A program made the translations under genes and the position numbers. Below, in pieces: positions 47,113 to 60,435 of a stretch of DNA of 64,000 nt. Source of the DNA: Zarea fungicola (lineage: Eukaryota > Ascomycota > Sordariomycetes > Hypocreales > Cordycipitaceae); NCBI GenBank assembly GCA_900169235.1, contig FWCC01000309.1, positions 92,319 to 156,318 on the forward strand, given 5' to 3'. Every line of letters begins with the position of its first letter. The stretch's first letter is position 1. Under the pieces are notes generated by a model. It saw only the letters and a program-made list of their open reading frames with translations. It had not been told where the DNA came from and searched no databases.

Positions 47113-48893
47113 ATGCGCGCAAGTACCATCTCAATTGCTCTGCTGGCTTCGGCTGCCAGCAATGTCTCGGCGTATGTCCTCGCCGGCGCCAAAGGCGCCA
47201 ACCGTTTGTGGGGTGAGCTCTCCGTGTACGAAGACAATGACGAAGATGCCTTTGGCGTTGACTATGTCGGTCTGCCTGACGGGTGCCAAGTTGTAAGTGG
47301 TTTCCGCCAGCAATTGATTGATAAGTCTTCGTACCAACCGATAACCTTACTTCTGCCCGATAGGAGTCTGTAAGCACCCTCCAGCGCCACGCTCAACGAT
47401 TCCCTGACAGTGTGGACAATGTCACCACCGGCGGCTTCGCCCAAAAGGTCGCCGACTTCCAAAGCGCCCACAAGGGCAGCAGCGGTTCCTTCAGCGGCCC
47501 CCTCAAGTTCTTGAACAGCTACAAGTACATTGTCAACAACACTGGCCTCCTCACCGGCATTGGCGCCGGCGTCGAGTTCAACCTCGGTGTCGCCTTTTGG
47601 AACAACTATGGCCGCACGTTGTTTGACGCCTCGACCGCACAGCTCCAGTACGACGGCCTCTATAGAAACGGCACTGCGCGTCCCCCCGTGACGGTCCGCA
47701 CGACGAGCCAGTCGCGCATTGAAAACTCACAGATCAACTGGTCCCTAGGCTTCTTTGGCCCTTCGTTCAATTCGACCCCCAATCCGGAGCTGCTGCACTG
47801 GGAGGCCCCCTTCAACACTGTCATCATCCCCGAGGGCGGTACTGAGAACAACACGCTGGCGTCGTATGATGGATGCACCAACTCGGACAGTACGGACAAC
47901 AATGACATTGCTGCCAGACACCAAGAGGCGTACAAGCAGATTTACACGCGTGCCGCCATTCAGCGCTTCGAGGAGTTTGCACCTGCCGGCTTCAACTTTA
48001 CGTACGACGACATCTACGCCATGCAGATGACGTGTGCGTACGAGTACGGTTACATTGGACAGTCGGACTTTTGTCAAATCTTCACTGCCAACGAGTGGGC
48101 TGGCTTTGAGAATGTTTTGGATCAGCAGTGTAAGTCGAGACACATTTTCTGCCTGTGAGAAGAAGGCCACTTGACAGATGCATATGTGCTAATACCCAAC
48201 CAACTCTTTCATTCAGACTACTACCTGTACAGCTACGGCAACCCGACTGGTCGTGCTCAAGGCATTGGCTACCTCCAGGAGCTCATCGCCCGTCTCAACC
48301 ATGAGTACATTGCCGTTGGCAACACCTCGGTCAACACCACCTTTGACAATAACGGCAAGACATTCCCCGTCGGCCAAAAGGTTTACGCCGACTTTAGCCA
48401 CGACGACATCATCATCTCGGTCCTCACCGCGCTGTCCGTCGACTACTTCAAGGCGGCGCCCACGCTCGACCAGTACCCACCCGCCAGCGGCTCGCACTTT
48501 ACCCTCTCCCACCTCACCCCCTTTGGCGGCCATCTCATCACCGAGCAGATCGGCTGCGCGTCCGCCGACCCAAGCCCCGTGGAGAACCGCCGCGTCCAGT
48601 ACAGCCCGACGCAGTACGGCTACGACACGAAGAATGCCACGCACAAGTTTATCCGCATGCGGCTGAACAATGCCATTGTGCCGCTCAACACGATTCGCGG
48701 CGGCAAGTGCGGCACGACGACGTCGGGCCGCGTGGATGGCCTGTGCGAGCTGGGTGCGTTTTTGGAGAGCCAGGCGAATGCGTATGAGACGGCCAACTAC
48801 CAGTATGCGTGCTTCGGCAACTACACGCTGAAGAACACGACGGCGGATATCGATTATGACGGTACATTTGTCAAGGGCAAGACATACAACTAA
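47113..48893 (+). CDS. Secreted histidine acid phosphatase (phytase-like)
   Basis: An extracellular or wall phosphomonoesterase of the histidine acid phosphatase family, likely for phosphate scavenging. Three exons: 47113-47292, 47364-48129 and 48217-48893, giving 540 residues; introns are 71 and 87 nt with GTAAGT donors. Residues 1-20 are a signal peptide (MRASTISIALLASAASNVSA). The active-site box at residues ~67-75 is LQRHAQRFP, with Ala replacing Gly of RHGxRxP. The proton donor is in FSHDDIIISVL. Many N-glycosylation sites (NNT, NGT, NNT, NTS, NTT, NAT, NYT) and paired Cys support secretion. Length fits larger fungal acid phosphatases rather than the ~460-residue phytases. A branch point and pyrimidine tract precede each acceptor. 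Substrate is not readable from sequence. Confidence 0.92.
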
Positions 48894-51800
48894 GTGTATC
48901 TTGGACGATACGCAGCCGGTAATTCATGTTTTATGAGTATTTCTTTACGATCTATTTTCAAACCGGTAGACATTAATTCTATGATTCCTTATGATTGATA
49001 AAGAGCAAACAAAATGCATCCGCTGTCTAGTATACTTCTCACGTCTGTGAGGCAAAGGCGCATTGCACTATAAACTGGCACACAATGAACACAAAGTAAA
49101 GAGCCCCTGCAGTTCATACTTGTTTTACAGTTCTGAAGATGGAAATTTTATGTTATCAAAGCACATGAGCTGTGTCACTGTTTGGTTGTCTTGAAATCAA
49201 GGCCGAACGCCAGAGTCGCTGTACGCGAATAGTTCTGTCTGCCATACAACCTGTCCCCTTTTTCTCTTGAAGTGGCTTCTCAATAGCGGCTCTTCTACTA
49301 TCAAAGACATTTAATCTATTTCTTAATTAAATTTGAAGATGTTTTCAGCGGTTTTCACCCACGTCACGTACAATGTCTGAAAGGTTGTTGGCGCTCGACA
49401 GCGATTTCGGCCATGATTGCCATAATGATGTTGTCATACTCTATTCAAATGCAGTAGGTATTTATATTGCCAGCTCAAAAATAAGTACTAGGCACTTCTT
49501 CCTTGTTTCCCCATTTGTTTCTTCAAACTTTCAGCCATTCCATGTGGTCTACTCTTCAGAAAACGAAGTTAGCAAATTACTAAGTGACAAGACCCAAACA
49601 ATTAGGGCTAGGAAAATGGTAGATATTAATCAAAATTTCCGTTTCCCACATAATGATTTTAGACTGTCACGCGCAACACAAGAGCGGTCAAGATAGTAGA
49701 AGTACCTACCCTACATAGATCGACTCAAGGGTGACTAGCTTATCTGCTTTTGAATTTACTCTGTAAATAGCAAGTACCGCACTAAGGTTCCCTCTCGGCT
49801 AGAAATAGAGACAGTTACGAAGGGCATTCATCATTATTGCTGCACTGAAATAAACATGTGTCATTTGGATTGCTGCCCAATACAATATCACAAGCGAGGA
49901 GGCACCGAGCGTTGGCAGCATCGACAGCGAATAGCTGCATACGGTTTCATTGGTGGAAACCTTCGATGATGCAATTCTTTTGCTCTACAAATTCAGCTCC
50001 AGCAGCGAACCCGCGAAGCCCGAAACAAAAAGTGTAAGTAAAAACCAGGTAAGATAAACGAGTAGCCAGCCATTCACAAAGGCAGAGAATGGAGCCCGCA
50101 TTTGCAATGCAAAGTGAGCTGGCCAAATCTGACGACTTATATAGCCTAAAGGTTATAAGGAGCATATGCCGGAGCCGTTGGGCATTCATCCACCGCTCCT
50201 CTCCCCGCCTTGGAAGAACATACATGGTAGCCTCTCAACAAACGCAAAACATTGCATTGCAGATGAACGAGTTTCTGAGCGGCCCCCACCGTTTCCGTGT
50301 TGTACAGCGGCTAGAAGGAAAGCTACACAACGGAGTCCACATTCCAGCAGCTTCTGCAATAGAGAGCGTGCAGGTGATTACGAGCATGTACTACTACGAT
50401 GCAGAGAGGAACAGACTTACACAAGTGATTGCGCAGCGTTGGGCAGTGCTAGAAGCTCAATAAAACTCGACCCAGACCCAGAACCAGAGCGCCTGCATCA
50501 CAAGGACACGAAGTACAGGGAGTACATGGGCTTATGCTGAACGGAGATGTAGTGTAAAAAGACGTTGCAGTACAAGTACAAATCTTGACAGCGATGGCGC
50601 ACAGCATAATACACGTGGGAAACAAGAAAACAGGATCTCTGCTGTCGTGCTTGCCCCAATGCAGGAAATAACAGTTTTCTGCGTGGTGGCATTCGATGGC
50701 AAGGACAACAAAGGAAAAAGAAATCACTGGTGTAAGAAGATGATAAGTCCAAGGTGCAGCGTTTCGCGTTGCTTCTTTCCACCTAACTAGTGCGTGGTGG
50801 GAAGGTTGTCTCAGCTTTGGGCTGCAGAGACATAACTGCAGACTGCCCAATATGCGAGCCACGGGGTAATAAAGATTTACGTTGCGGAAGACATCCATGA
50901 AGAGGCTCCATGTACAACACATCTGCAGAATCTGGACAGGATGAGGGCAAGGCCAGGTTGATTGGCTGAGTGGTTCTCTACCACTCAAGGAGCAGCCAGG
51001 TAGCCTGCGCTGAACTGAAGGCCCGAAATTGCATTGGCAAGGGCTTTGGGGAGCCCGGAAAATTACTCCTTCCAGCGAGGAAAAAGTCTCAGCCATCTGA
51101 TTTTCTTTGCTTCTTATTCGTTGCTGCAGGTGGACGGTGGTGCGCAGGCTTGGTTGACAGTTGGTCATGGGAGCGGTTGAGATGAATGGTGGCTGGATTG
51201 AACTCGGAGGCGGGCGATACGATTGGCAAGTGACTGGAGATGGGCTCCATTGGCTGGACGAGAACAAGCCACAGAGGCGGAGAGGGATGGTTAAGAGGCG
51301 CACTAGTTGACGTGTAGCTGCTACTATCACGGATAAACCCTGCTTAGTCGGCGGATAGTGCGATGTCTTGAGGTGGATGAGGCTAAAATCGGGTGTGCCC
51401 AAGGCCTTGATATAACTATGTACCTAGTTGCCAGGCACCGGCATGGTGATGAAGTGGCCAAAAACATACAATGTCTGGCATTATGGCGAGGTGCATCTCA
51501 TGCCGGCATTGGTTTACATATTTAGATCAGTACTACAGCACTGAGACGAGCCACGTTAGCAAGGACAAAAGACCGCAACGACGGGATGGAGGTTGAGAGT
51601 GGTCGGCCAGAGGTTGGACTGGCCGGTGCGGAGCCTTGGACACCGGGGTCTCCTGTGTGTACTGGGTCTCAAGCGAAAGTTTTGTCCCCATGTCAGGTAC
51701 CTTTTTAGACGCTAGTCTTTTCTAGGCTTTAGCTTACCCACATATAAATTTCTATGTACCTTTCCTTTCCTTAGGAATACCAGTACAGACAATAAAAATT

Positions 51801-54098
51801 ACCTATCTAGGAATAGCCCCTTCTTGGTACTTACAGGGAAACAAAACTTACCCATCACACCCAGTAACAGTGTGCCATGAACTAGCTGGGGTTGGTTCTT
51901 GGTCGAGGTCGTGTTGCCTCCAGGGATTTGCCAGCGCACAAACAAGAGAAGTGTTGTCACAAGATTAATGCCATTTAGACGCTCGTAATGTGGATGGCCA
52001 CAACTATGACAAGAAATGCTGGCAATCGAATCCGGAGAATTCGCCCGTCTCATGATTACTCGGCGTATCGCTAGCTGTTCCTGGCATGCGGCGTAGCCGG
52101 GGTCTCCTGCAGCATCGGAGTGCTAACCACAAGTAGGCACTTTGGCACTTTACTAAGGTTGAGAGGAGATGCTGCTGTAAATAGCCTGTCGCCGGAAGAA
52201 AGGCCGCTTCCTGGCTGACACTACTTGCTAGTAAATGCATTCATTGAATTGCGGCTCTGGCCTCATGAAAACCCTTGGCAGTTCTTACTCTTGTTTCATG
52301 CACTCGTTCTCATTTACGTGTAGTAAATACGCAGTCATGCCTAGCTGGTGAATAATGTTCGCGCGGTGGCCATCGAATCGGCCCAGTTCTTGATAGGATT
52401 GATCCATATTGCCTTGTACTTTGTACCTGTGCAAGTGCGGGAGCAAGATGAGAAAGCACCGACCGCGCTATCTGGTATCTATCTGGTCAGACAAAACTGC
52501 CAGGCAGGAATAAGAGAGATCACTGGGGTCCACTGCCCGGTGCGACTTCGAGGACAATCTTTGTGATGACATTTTTTGCAGCAGTGGCAGACAGACAGGT
52601 AACAATCTGATAGCTGACGGCTGCCCACTGCTGCCCCACCAACTTAGACAATGGAAGAGGCCGCATTGCACCAGAGCATCTCGGGAGGGACAATGGAGGG
52701 ATGGATGCTTGAGAGCTGTCCGCTGTGGTTTGAATCTAATTTGCGGGCCGTACATAGGTAAGTACATGCGTCAAGAACTTCGACATATCAGAGACGGGTC
52801 GAGTGCCGTTTGGCAAGATCACCGATACCGATTCATGGTAAAAAGCAATGTTGGGCCACGCGGGATCCCCATTCACAATGTGTTTGTTGCTTTTGTCCGA
52901 GCGTTAGCTAGGCGCTCTTGCTGGTCAACTGGTGTGTCTTGTGTTGGGCAGGGTCTATGGGTACTGCAGGTGGTGGGTGTTACAACAGCGGCGGGCTATG
53001 GAGACGTGGGCGGATCGGTACCTATTTCAAGGAGTAAGGAAGGGGTAAGCAAGTCGGTTTCTAGGAATAGCAACAGCCAGTCGGGAGAATACGCTGATGC
53101 TTTGTTATTACCAATGTTGGCAACAGTCGTGGGGAAAAGGACAGGCAGCAGGAAGCGATGGCAGTGTTGGCAGGTGCCGGCAGTGCCAAGGTGAATGTGA
53201 TCTGTAGCATCGTGGCCAATTGGTGCTTCAGTGGCAAGAGTGGGCATCTGATAGGCCGTAGATGCCTTGGTAGGTACTGCGAATGTAGTGAATACTTACC
53301 GAAACATCATTATACATGTCGCAAAACCGAAAGTAAAAGGTATAGAGTACAATATGCCACGTATCTATTCAGCCATTTTTTTTTCTCATGCCCCAGCAGC
53401 TCCTTCCTACTAGTTTGGTGGGCAGACGCCAAGGTGCTACAACTAAAGTACACTTGAATCCTAGATCGCCTGCCAAACCCTCAGCGGCCCACCTGCCCGC
53501 AGCTGCATTGGCGTCGGTCCATGGCCCCTATTGGCTCCGGTGGCACAACGCCGGGGCTGGTTTGAAGCTCACCGCTTCTTCGTCCCCCATCCTGGCAACT
53601 GGGGCTGCCTTTGCTGGCTTGGCTGGGTGGCCCGAATATTCCCCTCTTCGCCACCGTTTCTGCGGTTTTGCTGGCCAAAGGTACTTGTTCAGTCCATCAC
53701 CCAGATATCCATGCACACATAATTGCCAGCGGTTTACAGCACCCGTTCAGGCACTAGCAGGCCACAAGACCTCCCACAAGACCGCTGAAATTGGCTCAAT
53801 CACATCCGTATACTGCCCGCATCACCCACACACAGCCCTCTCTCACTTCAACTCGTCTTGTACCACCACCACCTGCTTGTGCCTGCTTCTCGCCAAAACC
53901 CACCTCTGCCGCACTTCTCCTCCCCGGCCCTGGTCTCTCCTCCCTGCAACTAGAAATCTCTATTCTACACCATACCCAACAAGTTCATCGTGGGCGAAAG
54001 AGCGGTGTCATCCGCTATTCTCTCACAGTTTCAACACCGCTTAGAATTTTCGCTTCCTATATGCTCCTCCTCGATCCTGTTTTCTCTTCTCCTCCATA
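48894..54098. other. Long gene-poor interval (5.2 kb) upstream of the zinc-cluster regulator
   Basis: No supported gene. A 317-codon minus-strand frame (50449-51402) and others lack family features and overlap a frame on the other strand. The last ~350 bases (53750-54098) are rich in C and T with CACCC/CTCC tracts and run into the ATG at 54099, so they form the leader of the regulator. Much of the rest may be its extended promoter. Confidence 0.55.
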
Positions 54099-56817
54099 AT
54101 GACCCTCGACTTCAATTCGAATGGCGGGGGCGATGCCTTATTGGGTTTGAACTTTGACCAGCATAGTCAGCATCAGCAACAGCAGCAACAAGCTCAACAG
54201 CAGCAACATCACCGAAATCATCAAGTACAAGCACAAGTACAAGCACAAGTACAAGCACAAGCACAAGCTCACGCTCACGCCCGCGCCCGTGCCCAAGTCC
54301 AAGCCCAAGCACAAGCACAAGCACAAGCACAAGCACAGGCATTCGCATACTCGGCTTCACAACCTGCGTCCAACACTACCAGCGTCGCTGCCTTTATTCC
54401 ACATCCTCGCATCTGGCCCATTCCGATCGAAATGGCATCCTCCAGCAGCCCTCCCGGTGCTGCCTCCAGCTCCTCCGAGGACCCTCAGATTCACTCGCCA
54501 CATTCATATGCCTCGAGTCCGCATAGCCACCACTCGCCCACGCAGAGCCCGCCATTTCAACATGCTGTCAATCCCCTGACCGACTGGGCTCTTCAACAAC
54601 AGCAGCAACAGGTTGCCGCTGCCGCTGCCCACGACCACCACGATTTGGCCCCTATCGACCTCTCCCAGTTTATCCAGGACCCGTCGCTCGTGAACTTCGG
54701 TGGCCTTCCTCCTTCGTTTGCTACGAATCCTATGGACTATCTGCCTGCCACGACTCAGGCGGCTATTCAAACCAACCTTCTGGAGTCGTCTTTCCACTCA
54801 ATGCCTCCCATGGATGCCACAACCCATGCCATGCACTGGGGCAGCACAGGAATGGAGAACTGGCAAGAATTTCAAAACACTCTCCAGATGGACAGCCTCG
54901 CTAGAATGGATAGTGTCGGCAGCAACTCTCCAACCGGAACATATCTGGAAGTTTTATCCCTACCCTCATCAGCTGGCGAAGGCTGGGCAATGGTTGACTG
55001 GGGCCACAATGTCGAGCAGTTTCAACAGGCGCACAACACGGCAATCTTCAACCCTTCACAAACACTTCATCTCCGCACACATTCCGACTCTTCAGAAGGT
55101 GGCAATTCGCTAGACTTTAGCAGCTTCGAGGAGATTCCTGCAGCCTTCTATTCTCCTTTCTCGCCCGAGTCTGACGGCCAGGGTGAAACAGCCAACCACC
55201 GCTACTGCTTCTCTGGCGAGGCTCAACACTCTCATACCCATGAGAGCGTCTCCCCCAAGGCTGCCACTGCTGCTGTTCCCATCAAGGTGGAGAGCAGTGC
55301 CGTCGTGAAAACCGAGAGTTCTACCCGCCACAGCCCCGGTAGCGGTGCTGGTTCTACTGCTACCACACCACCATCTACCTCTTCTTCTCGACGAAACTCG
55401 GGCCCTCGCAAGAGCCCAATTGCCAAGCCCCCGAAGCCCGTTGTCCGTAGAACCTCCACTGGCAAGAAGGATGGCACTGGTGAGAAAAAGGTTGGCCGCC
55501 GAAAGGGCCCCCTCCGACCCGATCAGCGCAAGCAGGCAAGCGAAATCAGAAAGCTTCGGGCCTGTCTCCGCTGCAAATTTCTCAAGAAGACTTGCGATAA
55601 GGGCGAGCCTTGTGGTGGATGCCAGCCGTCCCATGCTCGTTTGTGGCAGGTTCCCTGTACCCGCATTGATATCAAGGATATTGGCTACTTCATGAAGGAT
55701 TGGAAGGCCGACCACGAGAGCCACATGACCAGCGGACTCTCCGTATACAATGTTAAGGGCTTCGCCACCAAAGAAAGCCTCATGTGGATCACTCATGGCT
55801 ATGGCTTTGCTCTTCCCATCCTTGTGCGTGAAGTCTTCGTTACCGAAGACAGCAGCCTTGCCGTCGAGTGGCGCGAGTCGTTCAGTGTCACTGAAGGCTC
55901 GCACGACTTTGAGATTCACAGTGAGAGACTGGACGTTGGACACGAAGGTGTTAACAATGTAGCTCTGTCCGAATATCTTGACAAGCACATCGAAGGCCCC
56001 TTTGAAGACTTCATTGACGACCACTTTGATGGCACACCATTTATCACCGAAATTCTCAAGACTGCCCACCGCTACTACGTCAAGGAGAAGATGCCCGTCA
56101 TTGGCAAAGCGCTGAAGCTTGTTCTTGCCTACAATCTTACCATGCATATCACTATGGTCGAGAACCAAGGATCTGAAGTACAGATCGACACTCAGATTGA
56201 AGATGCCGAGTCCAAGTATTATGGCCGTACTGTCGCGCCTGTCATGGTCAATTTCCAGATCAAGTATGCACTTGCCGAGATGTGGCGCGAACTGCAAAAG
56301 GACATTCTTGAGGAACTCTCTTCGCTTTACTCTGGAGTTTACAGTGGCGAGAAGATGAAGAATTGGCCAACCATCTTCATGCTCGCATCCATTCTGCTGG
56401 CCGTCTGGGAGGAGATGCAGTTTGATTGCCACTACCGCGTCCCTGACCCAGTAGCGGTGAACAAGTTCTGCACCGATATGGAGACTACCCCTGTCGGAGT
56501 TATTGTGGGTCTCTTCCACGCCATCTCGCAGAAGCTTCCTGCCTTTACCGAATGGGACACTGCTCAGCATGGCCAGCTGCTTCATAACAATGTTTCCGTG
56601 TGCGAGGCCATGACTGAGGTCCGGCAGCATGTCATCAAGCATGGTAGGTCTCTCTGAGCTCAATTGACTTTTTTTTTTTTTTTTTTGCAAATCGTTTGCT
56701 AACAACAATATAGAGGCGTACCTGCGCACCCGAAAGGAGGATGCCACCTTTGACCCTACCGACTTTGACTCGCTCTCAAACAAGTTTCTGTCAAAGCTGG
56801 TGATCAAGGCCAACTAG
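54099..56817 (+). CDS. Large zinc-cluster transcription regulator with Gln/Ala-rich N-terminus
   Basis: Exon 1 is 54099-56643 and exon 2 is 56714-56817; the 70-nt intron has a T19 run and a GCTAACA branch point. The product is 882 residues. Residues ~25-85 are Gln/His-rich and then a QV/QA dipeptide repeat coded by CAAGCA/CAAGTA hexamers. Residues ~90-440 are Ser/Pro/His-rich, with a basic patch (RRNSGPRKSPIAKPPKP). Residues ~485-520 carry the cluster C-x2-C-x6-C-x5-C-x2-C with the last Cys at x11 (RACLRCKFLKKTCD, EPCGGCQPSHARLWQVPC), longer than the usual 6-8. The ~360 following residues are conserved-looking (DIKDIGYFMKDWKADHE, GPFEDFIDDHF, ILLAVWEEMQFDC) and probably a regulatory domain. 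I recognise this as a fungal C6-type factor family but cannot name the member. It would act in the nucleus. Confidence 0.85.
54225..54345 (+). repeat. Hexanucleotide repeat coding for QV/QA dipeptides
   Basis: Within the regulator's exon 1, ACAAGT/ACAAGC units recur about twenty times with a partly diverged middle (CTCACGCTCACGCCCGCGCC). It codes for alternating Gln-Val and Gln-Ala, then His-Ala and Arg-Ala. Length is likely to vary between strains. Confidence 0.75.
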
Positions 56818-58825
56818 ATGGTAGCGGCTTGACCACGCTACCATCTGGTGTAACTACGACTTTCTTTTGTTATTTCACATTTCCCTAGCGATGGCGTTGA
56901 TTTTTTCTTCTTCAACCTGAGCGATTTATGACATTTTGTTGAACCGCGGCTATTTGAGAACCGACAGTATTGCTATTTGTCCTACTCTTACTTTACTTCT
57001 CTTCTCTGAGACGATGACGATGACGATAACTGCGCGACGTTTATCTGACGTATGAACGGATATGTTGACGTTACGGCCTCCACACGATTTTTTACTCTTT
57101 CTACGAATGTATGACTTGAAGAAGACGACTTCATTTTAGTTACTTTTGCATCAAAGCTTTTTTTTTTTTTTTTTTGGGAGGGAGACGGAATCTTGCAAAC
57201 TGTGGCTGTCCGGTTGGGAATTCTTTTTTTGCATGAGGCATTTACAGGACGAGAGATGATACGGACATTATACATATTAGATGATACGTGCGCATGGATT
57301 TTGGATATCTTACATAGGTATCGGCCCTATGCAAGATAGGTGGCATATGTGCATTGGGAGCCGTTGGTTTTGGTGCTTATGAATTGCTATTGAATAGCTC
57401 ATTGCTGTAGAGCCCTAACGAATACGATCATGCTCCTATTATTTTCATTGTCTTTTGCAAATAAATCTGTGTTAAACTTACATGGCACCTTACCAGTACT
57501 TCTTCGTGGTTTATCATTAACTGAGTGGAAAGTGACCCGTCAATGTGTCCACTTAATAGACAGCATGGTCCCGCTAAGCTTTCCCAATAATTCATTATCG
57601 CCCCATTAACCACTTACCGATCTACTGAAAGCGTAGGGCAACAAAATCCAATGATATGCGCATCTTTAAGGCTCAAGATTGCACTTTTTAGGTCTAATAT
57701 CAACAGTGTAGCTTACCGGTGCCAGCGGTCGCGGGTTCGAATTGACTCTGCGCGCAAAGAGCGTCGTGGCGTCTGTTTCGTGGACAGCGGATCACGAATC
57801 AGATGACGTAGCCACTTTTCGCTGGTCGTAGGATCGCGGCGCTATCATTCGGAATCCCCGCACTTCGCGTTCATTGCGACAAAGCGATGGAGCGAGCACA
57901 TGAGGGAGGCCAAAACTCATGATTTGAATCCCGTCAGGAACTCGTTTCTTGTTAAACCTGTGCTCTGCTAACAGATAGTGTTTTCGCTAGAGAAAGGAGT
58001 TGGGGGAGGGTGAGCGAATCAGAGTTCTGTGCCTTGCCGAACCGGAGTCTAGGAACTTTGACAACCCGGTTTGGCGGATTAGTTACCAGGCGAGTATTGT
58101 GGCGTAGACAGAAGGCTTTCTGAGTCAAGTGAAGCAAACCGTCGGTGTTGATTACGGGCGCCTGCAAGAGGCCCAGCCACCCAAATGGTCGCTGACCTAC
58201 AGAGTAACAGCAGCAACACGCAGTATGAGAGATTTAGTTATTCTTGGAATTTCTGGAAGAAGCAACATGGTTATTGCCTTGTTTTTATCAGTCGTTTGCT
58301 TCCGTTAATCTCTGAATTTACTCTTGCAATGGCCGGCATTGAGAGGTGCTGGCGACATTCCATTCCCCCTCCTTCCCAACATGGTGGCTCAGGTGGCAAC
58401 GAAGCCAGTACCCACCCCGGAAACGGCGTGTCCTAGGGTCCAAGGTACTTCATGTCTCACCACAGGTGCCAGGTAGGCGCTTGTACCGGAAACGTAACAG
58501 CAACAACGCCTGCCAGCCACGCAATTCTGGAGGCTTCTGCGACCGCCTGCCCAGGGGGGCATGGCGCCTTAGATAGCGCTGCTCGCTGATGAATCATGCG
58601 CCGAAGAGTCTCGTCATTGCTAGGCTGCGCCCCGCCACTCTCCGGGTGCCTTCGTCCCTCCTCTTGCTTAAAACCCGTCCGCTTCCCCCTCTCACATTAC
58701 AATGTTTTCTTTCCCATAAACCATTTTTCTTACAAATACGCGCTTCGCTCCGCTCCGCTCCGCTTCTTCCATCGTATACCCAGAAAAAACATACCTTCGA
58801 GCAGAGCAGATTTCATCCCATCACC
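56818..58825. other. Intergenic, regulator 3' UTR and polyubiquitin promoter
   Basis: 2 kb without a supported gene. The first part holds a T17-18 run near 57159-57176. From about 58660 (CTTGCTTAAAACCCG) to 58825 it is the polyubiquitin core promoter and leader, rich in pyrimidines with a CGCTC tandem at 58741-58765. A heat-shock-element-like cluster is at 58241-58262. Confidence 0.6.
58241..58262. promoter_or_regulatory. Heat-shock-element-like cluster
   Basis: TTCTTGGAATTTCTGGAAGA contains alternating TTC and GAA units: TTC..GGAA, then TTCTGGAA with correct two-base spacing. Spacing of the outer units is imperfect. It lies about 565 bp before the polyubiquitin ATG; stress-induced polyubiquitin genes often carry such sites. 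Confidence 0.35.
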
Positions 58826-59816
<991 letters not shown>

Positions 59817-60435
59817 GGCGCGAAAGCCCTTAACCTTGATTATTGTTTCATGATTTTGCGAAATACCGGAATTAGGCGTTGGGATTTTATGACTGGCGGG
59901 CAAAGCCTTGGCCGTATCATATTCTTTTAGCTATACCATTGCGCAGACAGCGAAATTAGCGCTGCGCCAATACAGAGTCATTTGCGCTCCATATTTCTGA
60001 AAGTTGTAATGATAGTGAAGATGTCGTGACATGCGTAGAGTACAATAAATCGAGAATGGCTCCACAAGTGACAAGAGCCCGTCATAGTGGAGGGTCATGG
60101 GAGGTTGAAGGTGGAGGCATCTAGCTTAGTACCCGGGTAGTATTTCTTTTCTGCCGTGGCGGGGACAGCACACTCAAGCTTAACTTGACTAAAGCACTAT
60201 CGCATCAGACACTTCTGCCTGTGCTCCTTGATGCAGTGCCGGTTGGACACTGCGGCGTAAAGAGTGGCTAGTTATGAATCTGCGATATCGACAGTGCGAG
60301 GAGATTTCAGTGAAGCGCCTTTTGCTTCCGAGGTGAAGCTAAAAAGCCCTGCAACCAACACCGAGCTTGTACGAAAACTTGCAGTCGGCGGCCCGCCACG
60401 CCGTTTCTAGCGCTCAAAGCCTCGAAAGCTGGACC
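59817..60435. other. Intergenic
   Basis: 619 bases between polyubiquitin and the BRAP2-like gene, both on the plus strand. It holds the ubiquitin 3' UTR and the downstream promoter. No gene is seen. Confidence 0.65.

Noticed and set aside
50449..51402. 317-codon minus-strand frame
   Set aside because: Composition is rich in Cys, Ser and Pro with no motif, signal or leader, and frames on the other strand overlap it. It may be chance; transcript data would settle it.
53388..54044. 218-codon plus-strand frame before the regulator
   Set aside because: It lies in the C/T-rich leader and reads as Ser/Pro/His/Thr noise from base composition.
54112..54360. Minus-strand Leu/Val and Cys/Leu repeat frames
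   Set aside because: They are antisense readings of the CAAGCA/CAAGTA repeat in the regulator.
55110..56813. 567-codon minus-strand open frame opposite the zinc-cluster gene
   Set aside because: It is fully antisense to a clear gene with strong codon bias, which leaves stops rare on the other strand; no domain is visible.
57715..57765. tRNA-like GGGTTCGAATT T-loop sequence
   Set aside because: The flanking bases do not pair into a five-base T-stem and no acceptor, D or anticodon arm was found.
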